Below, piece after piece: positions 56,832 through 64,000 of a stretch of DNA of 64,000 bases; position 1 is the first letter of the stretch; each line of letters opens with the position of its first letter. Source of the DNA: Chloroflexota bacterium (GTDB taxonomy: Bacteria; Chloroflexota; Chloroflexia; Chloroheliales; Chloroheliaceae); contig JAQBPB010000080.1 in the NCBI GenBank assembly GCA_028287745.1, positions 1 to 64,000 of the forward strand, read 5' to 3'. The notes under the pieces are model-generated. The model did no database searches and was not told the origin of the DNA. It saw only the letters and a list, made by a program, of their open reading frames with translations. The position numbers and the translations under genes are program-made.

Positions 56832-58028
56832 TTAAGCCGATTGATTGGCCCGGCGTCGCCGTAAGTTACCGGGGCTGTTTTCAGCCGGACTATTGATGGG
56901 TAAATCATCCCGGTTTATCTTAATGGTCCGCTTGGGATCATTTCGTTTGGCCGAGGCGTTTACCTGGGTGTAAATCTGGGTGGTGCTGACGCTGGCGTGG
57001 CCCAGCAATTCCTGGACCCGCCGTAAGTTCTCGCCATCGTTTAGCATGTGAGCGGCGAAGGAATGGCGCAAGGTGTGCGGTGTAATATCGGCAATACCGG
57101 CCTCGTCGGCATAGGCTTTTAGAATGAGCCAGAAGCCCTGGCGGGTCAGCCGGTGGCCCCGGTGATTAACAAAGAGGGCGGTTTCGCCGTTATTGCCCAC
57201 CAATTGAGGCCGGGCATTGTTCAGGTAGGCATCAAGGGCGATCTGCTGGTCAGCCCGTATAGGAATCAACCGGGCCTTGCTGCCTTTACCCAGACAGCGC
57301 ACTTTGAAGTTTTCCAGGTCCACATCATCCATATTGACTGTAACAAGCTCGGTAACGCGCATGCCGGTTGAATAGAGCAAGCCCAGCATTGCCAGGTCGC
57401 GCAAAGCTTCCGGCCCGCTATGGCGCAGGGGCTGTTCCAGCAATTGATGAATGTCGTTAACCGAAATAGCCTTGGGCAAGTACTTATTAACCCGTGGCGA
57501 GTCCAGGTGAGCCGTAGGGTCGCCTGGAATAAGCTTTTTATCGGTCAGGAAATGGAAAAAGGACTTAACCGCTGCAATCTTCCGGGCAATCGTGCTGTCG
57601 GCGTATTTGCGGTCTTTCAAGAAACTCATATAGACCAGGATATGGTCTTTGGTAACCTGTGACCACTCCCGGATAAAACCTTCCTGGGACAATTTGCCAG
57701 CCGGTGGGGTGGCTTTATCCGTTTCTTCGGCAACTAACCCGGCAGACATCGCCCGGCCGTTAATTGCAATGGTATTATCGAGAGGCAGCTCGTCAACCGG
57801 AACCAAATCCGTTGGACGCTGGCGTTTCCCTCGACCGCGCCTGGCATCGCTTTCTGTTTTCCCCGGTTTACTTTCCCCGGTAGAAGCCTCATCGTGGTCT
57901 GAAACAGTTTCTCCTTGCAGGAACTGCCGGAACTGCGTCAGATCATTATTGTAGGCTGCTAATGTGTTTTCCGAAAAATCCTTATCATCTGCCAGGAATT
58001 TAAGGAAGTTCTCAACGCTTTCCTGCAT
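56832..58028 (-). CDS. Xer-type tyrosine recombinase with an N-terminal insertion
   Basis: Site-specific recombinase of 398 residues, about 100 longer than XerC/XerD. The full catalytic set is present: Arg224, Lys248, His318, Arg321, His344 and Tyr353 (TGMRVTE, LGKGSK, HTLRHSF, LLGHASVSTTQIYTQV). The core-binding domain is split: after the first helix pair (1-40) a polar stretch of about 80 residues (41-120, rich in Arg, Asp, Glu, Pro) is inserted, then the domain resumes with WSQVTKDHILVYM. The C-terminal tail (about 375-398) is basic. XerC/D resolve chromosome dimers; phage or integron roles are less likely because no mobile element is nearby. GAGGAA lies five bases before the ATG. Confidence 0.93.
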   Translation of the reverse strand: MQESVENFLKFLADDKDFSENTLAAYNNDLTQFRQFLQGETVSDHDEASTGESKPGKTESDARRGRGKRQRPTDLVPVDELPLDNTIAINGRAMSAGLVAEETDKATPPAGKLSQEGFIREWSQVTKDHILVYMSFLKDRKYADSTIARKIAAVKSFFHFLTDKKLIPGDPTAHLDSPRVNKYLPKAISVNDIHQLLEQPLRHSGPEALRDLAMLGLLYSTGMRVTELVTVNMDDVDLENFKVRCLGKGSKARLIPIRADQQIALDAYLNNARPQLVGNNGETALFVNHRGHRLTRQGFWLILKAYADEAGIADITPHTLRHSFAAHMLNDGENLRRVQELLGHASVSTTQIYTQVNASAKRNDPKRTIKINRDDLPINSPAENSPGNLRRRRANQSA

Positions 58029-58303
58029 ATTTTTCCTCGTTTACCGCGCGGCAATTTTAGGTACATTTTATCACATTATGTCAAACAGGAAAAGGGGTTA
58101 ATATGTCAGTTTCAACCTTTTTTGATGACAGTTTGATTACAAGAAATTACAGGATTGAAGATAAGGTATGCAATTTAATTACTTTTATATCTTTAATATT
58201 TTCCATTAGTCTGATTTACTATAAAAACCGAATCTTAATTATTTCTTTTTCCTTAGTTTATTCAAAACAAAGGATTCTGGTGTAATTTGTTTTTACAAAA
58301 CTA
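58029..58303. other. AT-rich gap before the catalase promoter
   Basis: A plus-strand frame of 60 codons (58103-58285) is open but of low-complexity, AT-driven composition and not convincing. TTGACA on the minus strand (58079-58084) may belong to the recombinase promoter, but its -10 spacing is poor. Confidence 0.4.
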
Positions 58304-58332
58304 TTGACAACCTCTAAAGCCTAAGCTATACT
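58304..58332 (+). promoter_or_regulatory. Promoter of the catalase gene
   Basis: TTGACA (58304-58309), 17 bases, TATACT (58327-58332). Transcription should start near 58339. Confidence 0.8.
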
Positions 58333-58342
58333 AATTTCTAGT

Positions 58343-58357
58343 TAAGAATCATTATTA
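58343..58357 (+). promoter_or_regulatory. PerR/Fur-like operator in the catalase leader
   Basis: TAAGAATCATTATTA matches the PerR box TTATAATNATTATAA in 11 of 14 defined positions. It lies just past the transcription start, where a bound repressor would block RNA polymerase. Confidence 0.55.
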
Positions 58358-58433
58358 TTTACAACCTATTATATAATTATCGCAAAACTTTTAAAACGGC
58401 TTTAACTTATAAGTGAAAAGGGAGGGCTATGTG

Positions 58434-59972
58434 ATGCCTTTAAATGGAGAATCAGAAGAGTTGGCTAACAACCAGGAGAAGAACGAACAACCGGTGTTAA
58501 CCAATCGCCAGGGCCACCCGATTTATGATAATCAAAATAACCGTACAGTGGGTGAGCGCGGCCCAACGGTCCTTGAAAACTACAACTTCCTTGAAAAAAT
58601 CTCTCATTTCGACCGAGAAAGAATCCCCGAGCGGGTGGTACACGCTCGGGGTACAGGCGCTCACGGCTATTTCGAGGCTTATGGCACTATCGGTAATGAA
58701 CCGGCCAGCAAGTATACCCGGGCCAAACTGTTCCAGGAAAAGGGCAAACGCACCCCGGTACTGGTGCGCTTTTCAAGCGTAATTCACGGGGGCCATTCCC
58801 CTGAAACCCTGCGCGACCCGCGCGGGTTCGCGGTCAAATTCTATACCGAAGATGGCAACTGGGACCTGGTGGGTAACAACCTGAAAATCTTCTTCATTCG
58901 CGATGCACTAAAGTTCCCGGACCTGATCCACGCCTTTAAACCGGACCCGGTGACCAATATTCAAGATGCCAACCGCATCTTTGATTTCATCAGCCAGACT
59001 CCTGAAGCAATGCATATGATTACCTTCTTGTTTAGCCCACGGGGCATCCCGGCGAACTACCGAGAACAAGAGGGTGCCGGCGTTAATACCTACAAAATGG
59101 TCAACGCAGATGGCGAAGCGGTGTTGGTAAAGTACCACTGGATTCCCAAGCAAGGGGTACGGGGACTTACCCAGGCCCAGGCCAACGAAATTCAGTCCAC
59201 TAACTTCAACCATGCTACCCAGGACCTCTACCAGGCTATCGAGCGCGGCGATTATCCCGAATGGGAACTGCAAATTCAGATTATGTCTGACGATGAGCAT
59301 CCCGAACTGGACTTTGATCCCCTGGATGACACCAAGCTCTGGCCGGCAGACCAGTTCCCGATGCTCCCGGCGGGACGGATGGTTCTGGACCGCAACCCGG
59401 TAAATTATTTTGCCGAAATTGAGCAAGCCGCCTTCGGCACCGGCGTGCTGGTAGACGGCCTGGACTTCTCCGACGATAAGATGCTGCAAGGCCGGACATT
59501 CTCTTATTCAGATACTCAGCGCTACCGCGTTGGTGCCAACTACCTGCAATTGCCGACCAACCGGCCCAAAAAGCACGTTGCCACCAACCAGCGAGACGGC
59601 CAGATGGCTTACGTAGTGGACGGTGTTGAGGCAGGTGAGAACCCGCATATCAACTACGAGCCGAGCAGCCGCAACGGACTGGTAGAAGCAACCAGGACAG
59701 GTCACAAAGACCATACGCCCTATGTTGAAGGTCACGTAATGCGGAAGAAACTCAGCCGGACCAATGATTACAAGCAGGCCGGGGAACGCTACCGGGAAAT
59801 TGAGGATTGGGAACGCGACGACCTCATCAAAAACCTGGTTTCAGCCTTGAAAACTTGTAACAAGGATATCCAGGAGCAGATGGTCTATCACTTCACTCAG
59901 TGCGACCCTGAATACGGCCAGCGGGTGGCCGATGGAATTGGCATCAAAATGGCACAGACTACTCAGGTCTAA
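58434..59972 (+). CDS. Monofunctional heme catalase, small-subunit (clade 3) type
   Basis: Removes hydrogen peroxide. About 512 residues. The distal His lies in [13 protein letters not shown], the distal Asn in [13 protein letters not shown] and the proximal Tyr in [14 protein letters not shown], so the heme site is complete. Length fits clade 3 enzymes. The start is ATG 58434 with GGAGGG seven bases upstream; GTG at 58413 would add seven residues without a ribosome binding site. The strong promoter with a PerR-like operator suggests peroxide induction. Confidence 0.96.
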   Translation: MPLNGESEELANNQEKNEQPVLTNRQGHPIYDNQNNRTVGERGPTVLENYNFLEKISHFDRERIPERVVHARGTGAHGYFEAYGTIGNEPASKYTRAKLFQEKGKRTPVLVRFSSVIHGGHSPETLRDPRGFAVKFYTEDGNWDLVGNNLKIFFIRDALKFPDLIHAFKPDPVTNIQDANRIFDFISQTPEAMHMITFLFSPRGIPANYREQEGAGVNTYKMVNADGEAVLVKYHWIPKQGVRGLTQAQANEIQSTNFNHATQDLYQAIERGDYPEWELQIQIMSDDEHPELDFDPLDDTKLWPADQFPMLPAGRMVLDRNPVNYFAEIEQAAFGTGVLVDGLDFSDDKMLQGRTFSYSDTQRYRVGANYLQLPTNRPKKHVATNQRDGQMAYVVDGVEAGENPHINYEPSSRNGLVEATRTGHKDHTPYVEGHVMRKKLSRTNDYKQAGERYREIEDWERDDLIKNLVSALKTCNKDIQEQMVYHFTQCDPEYGQRVADGIGIKMAQTTQV

Positions 59973-59977
59973 ACCAT

Positions 59978-60019
59978 AATAAAAAAGAGAGGGCATTTGT
60001 AGGCCCTCTCTTTTTTATT
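59978..60019 (+). terminator. Intrinsic terminator, works in both directions
   Basis: A perfect 17-base stem (59978-59994 with 60003-60019) with A- and T-rich flanks serves the catalase gene and the convergent cdsA. Confidence 0.93.
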
Positions 60020-60063
60020 GACTGGAAACCGGCGTACTCCGTCTTTAGTTAAAAGCAGTCCGG

Positions 60064-60891
60064 TTAGTAGTAAAACAAAATGAAAATGTAGGTGACCAGC
60101 GACACGGCCAGGAAACTATCTATGCGGTCCAGCAAGCCCCCGTGACCCGGAATAAGCTTGCCTGAGTCTTTGGTATCAAAGCGGCGTTTCATCCAGGACT
60201 CGAAAAGGTCACCCAGGATTGAAGCGATTGACAGCACAATTCCCAGCGGAATCGTCCAGTAAAGCGGGATAGAGAGCGCCAGGCTGCCGACAAGTACCAC
60301 CCCGATAGTGGCGACTATGATACCGCCTATAGCGCCTTCAATAGTCTTTTTCGGGCTGATTTTAGGTGCCAGTTTGTGTTTGCCAAAAAAGCGGCCAAAA
60401 AAGTAACCGCCCGTATCCGCGCCCCATGTACCCAGGCAAATCAGCACTACCCACCAGATAGCCTCTTTGCCATTAAAGTCGTGGCGAATGAGGGCGACCA
60501 GGCCCAGGGGAAGTCCTACGTAAACCGGGCCAAAAACCGATATCAGCCAGTTAAAGCCGGGGCCGGTCTTCACTCCGGACGGCGTTACCTCTTTTCCACT
60601 GAAAAGCAAAGAAAAAGGTAAATTAACCAGGGCCAGTGCGACCACAATGGCAAGCATTAAAGCCGGGCTCCGGTAATACCCGGCCAGGCTAAAGGCGGCC
60701 GTCCCTGCGTACCCGGCAATCTCAAAGGGTCGGAAGCGGAATGAAGAACGCACCGCCATAGCATAAAACTCGTGAGTACCGATTATGGCAGCCACCGCCG
60801 CCGTAATCGCCGTGGTTTCCGGCCCCCACCAGAGTAACAACAGGACAACCGGAATAAGTACAGCCGCACTTGCTACCCTCGCCCCAAGCAT
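60064..60891 (-). CDS. cdsA: Phosphatidate cytidylyltransferase
   Basis: Membrane enzyme of 275 residues that makes CDP-diacylglycerol from CTP and phosphatidic acid, the branch point of phospholipid synthesis. Seven to eight hydrophobic segments. The family signature is complete near the C-terminus: SILGDLFESWMKRRFDTKDS and then PGHGGLLDRIDSFL. ATG with GGGAG six bases upstream. It lies downstream of the peptide-binding protein gene on the same strand but has its own extended -10 promoter. The usual neighbours (uppS, dxr, frr) are not here. Confidence 0.96.
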   Translation of the reverse strand: MLGARVASAAVLIPVVLLLLWWGPETTAITAAVAAIIGTHEFYAMAVRSSFRFRPFEIAGYAGTAAFSLAGYYRSPALMLAIVVALALVNLPFSLLFSGKEVTPSGVKTGPGFNWLISVFGPVYVGLPLGLVALIRHDFNGKEAIWWVVLICLGTWGADTGGYFFGRFFGKHKLAPKISPKKTIEGAIGGIIVATIGVVLVGSLALSIPLYWTIPLGIVLSIASILGDLFESWMKRRFDTKDSGKLIPGHGGLLDRIDSFLAVSLVTYIFILFYY

Positions 60892-60937
60892 CTTTTTCTC
60901 CCAGCCCGTTCTTTAGCAAAAAATAGTTATTATTAAA

Positions 60938-60946
60938 ATTATAACA
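60938..60946 (-). promoter_or_regulatory. Extended -10 promoter of cdsA
   Basis: TGTTATAAT on the minus strand, 47 bases before the cdsA ATG, no clear -35. Confidence 0.45.
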
Positions 60947-60949
60947 CAG

Positions 60950-62746
60950 TTATTTTGAGGCGAACCAATCGGTGTAGCGGTTTTGTTCCGGTCCCAATAA
61001 ACCCGGGGTAAAGCCTGCCAGGCGTTTATTAACGACCAGGCGGCCCTCTTCGGCATACAAGAAGATGTAGGGCAGTTCTTCGGCTTCTATAGCCTGGGCC
61101 TGGTCCAGCCACTCTTTGCGGCGGGCGGTATCCGGCTCGTTTTTGGCCTTGGTATACATATCAAGCAGGCGGGAGTTCTGGTAACTGCCACTATTCAGGT
61201 TGGGGACGGCATGCCAGACGTCCACAAAATTCTCCGGTGAATAATCGGCCCGCCAGCCTGACAGGAAAATGTCAAAATCGGCGTTCGGGCTGGCCAGGAA
61301 TTTCTGATAATTTTCGTAATCAAAATTACGCAGTTCCACCACGATACCAAGCGAGGCAAAATTTGTTTTCAGGGTGTTAGCCAGCCCTTCATAAAGCGGG
61401 CTGGGCGAGTTGTAAATCAGTTTCAAGGGGCCAATCGGCTTGCCCGCCTTTGTAGTCAGGCGGTTGTTTTGCTGGATATAGCCAGCCTGCTTGAGCAGTT
61501 CCTGGGCTTTAGCCAGGTTCAGGTTGTAGCGAGCCGTATGGGGATTAAAGGCCGGGTGCCAGGGGGACAGGCTGGAATTAAGCTGCCGTCCCAGGCCGGA
61601 ACCCTGTTTATCTAGAATACCCTGGTAATCGGTCGCCCAGGCCAGTGCCTGGCGCAGAGTTTTGTCCTGCAAATCCGGCTTCTGGAAATTAAACCCGGCA
61701 AAGTACCAGGTAGGCCTGGCCGGACCCCAGGTATAAGTCTGGACGTTTGGCAATTGTGAGAAGCCGTTAAATTCGGCCGGGGAAGGGCTGTAGAAGTCCA
61801 CCTCACCGGTTTTAACCTTTTGCAAAGCCACCTGGCTGTCAGGCACAACGTTAAACGTCAGGCTTTCCAGGCGCGGAGCCGGGTAAATACTTGAAACAGG
61901 GTTTCGCTCAAAGGTTATGGAAATGTCAGGTTTCCACTCTTTGAGTTTCCAGGGGCCGCTCACGACAGTCGGCGCTTTAATCTGGGGATTTTTAGCCGGG
62001 TCGTTCCAATTTAGGGTACCCCAGATATGGCTGGGTAACGGCTCGATAACATCAGCCCGGCTGACAATATCACTGCTGAAACCGCGGAATTTTATGACCA
62101 GCGTCCGGGGGTCAGGCGCCTGGTAACTTTCAATCCCGGTATTATTAAAGTCAGGTTTATAGACAGCCGCCTGGGCTAACGGCCAGCCGTTTTCGGCTTT
62201 AGCGGCCTGCTGGTAGGTCCACAGGTAATCGGCGCTGGTGATTGGCCTGCCATCGCTCCACTTCAAGCCATCCTTAAGGGTAAAAGTGACCGTCGTATCC
62301 TCTACTACCCAGCGGGCGGCGGCTGACGGCTGCGGCTGGAGCGTAACAGGATCCAGGCGAACCAGGGAGGCGCTATACAGCAGGGGCAAGAATTGCTGCC
62401 CGCTGGCATTATTTTCTTTATAGGGATGAAGCGTCAGGGGATCGCGCAAGACTGCCCCGGTGGCTTTTCCGCCTACGACTACCGGCGGGGTGGGAGTAGG
62501 TGGCAGCGTCGGCTTTACCGGCAAAGGGGTATAAGTTGGAGTAGGAGGAGGTACGGTTGGAATACCATTTCCCGTGGTGCGTGTTCCCCGGTCGTTTGAA
62601 ACGCTGGGCTGTGCTGGGGTGCCGGTGCCAGCCACCTCATCAGAGCAAGCCGTTAACATCAACAAGACCAGGATCGTAACCATCAATAAAATCAAAGAGC
62701 CAGATTTAGCAGGACGGGTCAGACACCCCTGAAAACGAGAAACCAA
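60950..62746 (-). CDS. Peptide ABC transporter substrate-binding lipoprotein (SBP_bac_5)
   Basis: Lipid-anchored binding protein of about 598 residues of the DppA/OppA type. The signal peptide ends in the lipobox LLMLTAC; a Pro/Thr-rich tether of about 50 residues follows. Family features include LTLHPYKENNASGQQ early, the TVTFTLKDGLKWSDGRPIT segment (in part: KWSDGRPIT) and YYS-like C-terminal repeats with EELPYIFLY. The start is taken as TTG 62746 with GGAGG nine bases upstream; TTG at 62782 would add 12 residues without such a site. It follows a second, similar gene by 38 bases. Confidence 0.9.
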   Translation of the reverse strand: MVSRFQGCLTRPAKSGSLILLMVTILVLLMLTACSDEVAGTGTPAQPSVSNDRGTRTTGNGIPTVPPPTPTYTPLPVKPTLPPTPTPPVVVGGKATGAVLRDPLTLHPYKENNASGQQFLPLLYSASLVRLDPVTLQPQPSAAARWVVEDTTVTFTLKDGLKWSDGRPITSADYLWTYQQAAKAENGWPLAQAAVYKPDFNNTGIESYQAPDPRTLVIKFRGFSSDIVSRADVIEPLPSHIWGTLNWNDPAKNPQIKAPTVVSGPWKLKEWKPDISITFERNPVSSIYPAPRLESLTFNVVPDSQVALQKVKTGEVDFYSPSPAEFNGFSQLPNVQTYTWGPARPTWYFAGFNFQKPDLQDKTLRQALAWATDYQGILDKQGSGLGRQLNSSLSPWHPAFNPHTARYNLNLAKAQELLKQAGYIQQNNRLTTKAGKPIGPLKLIYNSPSPLYEGLANTLKTNFASLGIVVELRNFDYENYQKFLASPNADFDIFLSGWRADYSPENFVDVWHAVPNLNSGSYQNSRLLDMYTKAKNEPDTARRKEWLDQAQAIEAEELPYIFLYAEEGRLVVNKRLAGFTPGLLGPEQNRYTDWFASK

Positions 62747-62784
62747 AAACCACAACCTCCAACAAATTTTAATTAACGGCAAAA

Positions 62785-64000
62785 TCAGGCCGCCCCGCGT
62801 TGATACCAGTTTAAAAGAGCCGGGAAAGCATCCCAGGCTAATTGCCAGCGCGGTAAATTAATAACTCCACCTCCACCAGGGTCAATACTGCTGCCCATAA
62901 CGGTGCTTGATTGTAGAGTATACAGGAAAAACACCGGTGAGTCATTCGCGATGAGCCGCTGCAACTGTTCGTACAACAGGCGCCGCTGGCTTTTCTGCTC
63001 CACATCCGAAAGCCGTAATGCCTGGGAGAAAAGGGCGTCCACGGTATCACTACTATAGCCGCTAAAGTTCAAACTACCCTGGCTGGTGAACTGCGCCTTG
63101 AAATTGTCCGGGTCACTGGCACCGGGCACGCGCAGCAAACCAACTTCCAGATCGTATTTGCCTTCAGCCCGGCGCTTGAGGTAATTGGCCTGGTCTAGCC
63201 TGGTTGTTTTAACCTTTAACCCCAACTGCATGTATTGCTGCTGGAGATAGACCGCAATCGAAGCCGACTCCGGTATGTTATCGGGATAGATCAACTCCAG
63301 GGCCGGAACCACCTTACCGGCGGAATCGGACAGGGCATCATCCAGGTCGCGGGGATAATAGCCGCTATTCTTCAAATCCTCCTGGGCCTGGCGCAGGCTA
63401 AAGCGGCCCGTTGGGGCAACTTTAATGGCAAACTCGCTGGCCGCCGGTAGAAAGCTGGTCTGCTCAACTGCCTGGCCTTTTTCAACCGTGGCAATCAAGC
63501 TGCGCACATCCACCGTCCGGTTCAGGGCCTGGCGGACTGCCGGGTTGCGCAGAAAAGGATTTGACAGGTTATAGCCGATGTAGCGCTGCCCGGCGTCCTG
63601 GGGCGTCCAGCGATAAATCGTTACGCTGCTAAAAACTTGTAGATCATTTATTGAAGCCGGGGACAGGCCGAAAAAAGTCCAACCCAGGCTGCCTGCCTTC
63701 AGGCCGGTAAGCAAATCAGCCGGGGAACCGGCTAAGATCAGGCTGACTTTATCAAAATTCGGCCGTCCCATAAAGTAATTTAGCTGGCCCTGGTAAATCA
63801 GGGCGGTGGGGTCGGGCAGATACGGCCCACTAACAACCGTCGGGCGGCTAATTTCCGGATTGCGTTCTGGATTGTTAAATGGATAGCGGCCCCAGACTTT
63901 TTCGGGTAGCGGCTCAATCAGCCTGATGGTGTCAAAAGCCGTGGCATAGCGGTCATCGAAGGTAAAAACCAGGGTCCGAGTATCCGGGCCTTCCACGCTG
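62785..64000 (-). CDS. Peptide-binding protein (SBP_bac_5), partial
   Basis: C-terminal part (about 405 codons seen) of a second peptide-type binding protein; the N-terminus lies beyond the window. It resembles the following gene in sequence order: VVSGPYL, NPERNPEI, YIGYNLSNPFLRNPAVRQALN (in parts) and a C-terminal PVFFLY. Tandem paralogues suggest gene duplication and two ligand ranges served by one transporter, which could be the DppBCDF-type operon at the start of the window or another. Confidence 0.88.
   Translation of the reverse strand, partial: SVEGPDTRTLVFTFDDRYATAFDTIRLIEPLPEKVWGRYPFNNPERNPEISRPTVVSGPYLPDPTALIYQGQLNYFMGRPNFDKVSLILAGSPADLLTGLKAGSLGWTFFGLSPASINDLQVFSSVTIYRWTPQDAGQRYIGYNLSNPFLRNPAVRQALNRTVDVRSLIATVEKGQAVEQTSFLPAASEFAIKVAPTGRFSLRQAQEDLKNSGYYPRDLDDALSDSAGKVVPALELIYPDNIPESASIAVYLQQQYMQLGLKVKTTRLDQANYLKRRAEGKYDLEVGLLRVPGASDPDNFKAQFTSQGSLNFSGYSSDTVDALFSQALRLSDVEQKSQRRLLYEQLQRLIANDSPVFFLYTLQSSTVMGSSIDPGGGGVINLPRWQLAWDAFPALLNWYQRGAA

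Noticed and set aside
56832..58028. Prophage or integrative element because of the tyrosine recombinase
   Set aside because: No phage, transfer or excision genes, no att-like direct repeats, and neighbours are household genes; Xer function is more likely.
58103..58285. Plus-strand frame of 60 codons before the catalase gene
   Set aside because: AT-driven composition, repetitive Ile/Leu/Ser/Tyr content and only a weak ribosome binding site; the frame ends before the catalase promoter.

Overview
The window reads as a contiguous piece of a chromosome from a free-living, probably Chloroflexota, bacterium of roughly 50-55 % GC. That placement is inference. It rests on the combination of a PASTA Ser/Thr kinase, a fused homocysteine methyltransferase/methylenetetrahydrofolate reductase, a fused rhamnulose-phosphate aldolase/dehydrogenase, a FusA2-type EF-G paralogue, a secreted sedolisin, and an RpoC clamp insertion of about 180 residues. 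Nothing points to a prophage, plasmid, CRISPR array or intact insertion sequence. Most of the window is core or household DNA with short regulated intergenic gaps.

Layout. 0.2-4.8 kb: a peptide ABC transporter operon (two permeases, two ATPases) with its own promoter and a two-way terminator. 4.8-8.3 kb: PASTA kinase and an alpha/beta hydrolase (minus strand), then tRNA-Glu(UUC) with promoter and terminator. 8.5-11.5 kb: a truncated small gene, a coupled LOG-type phosphoribohydrolase and HAD dehalogenase, and a membrane-anchored beta-propeller. 11.7-20.4 kb: rpoB-rpoC (minus), promoter and terminator visible, with a heptamer-type repeat between the genes. 20.5-26.9 kb: two large secreted proteins (an S53 peptidase with PPC and TIG modules; an Ig/FN3-like protein). 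26.9-34.6 kb: SAF-domain protein, EF-G paralogue, DUF488 remnant, BHMT-MTHFR, rhamnose-type aldolase/dehydrogenase. 34.6-38.7 kb: folE, WYL-like protein, CvpA, purE, a double ferritin-like protein. 39-42.6 kb: AAA ATPase plus VWA protein pair. 42.9-44.9 kb: GAF histidine kinase and LuxR-type response regulator. 45.1-47.9 kb: Sua5/YwlC and a MATE exporter, divergent. 48.1-53.8 kb: sugar ABC importer without its ATPase, aldose epimerase, WbuC-type cupin. 53.8-58.0 kb: Gpt-like phosphoribosyltransferase, aspartate kinase, GT2 glycosyltransferase, Xer-type recombinase. 58.3-60.0 kb: catalase with a PerR-like operator. 60-64 kb: cdsA and two tandem peptide-binding lipoproteins, the last running off the window.

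The most unusual signals are small. Two genes of one cluster (phosphoribosyltransferase and GT2) have no NTG codon where homology and Shine-Dalgarno spacing demand the start; CUG and AUC sit there instead. The ywlC promoter implies a leaderless mRNA. The MATE gene has an intrinsic terminator directly before its ribosome binding site. Two gene remnants (DUF488 and a DUF4352-like end) lie in gaps. Degenerate heptamer arrays with inverted arms occur twice. A 27-bp palindrome made of two inverted DnaA-box-like 9-mers sits in a divergent promoter region. No wholly novel multi-gene system was proven; the AAA-VWA pair, the Xer insertion and the odd start codons are the best leads.
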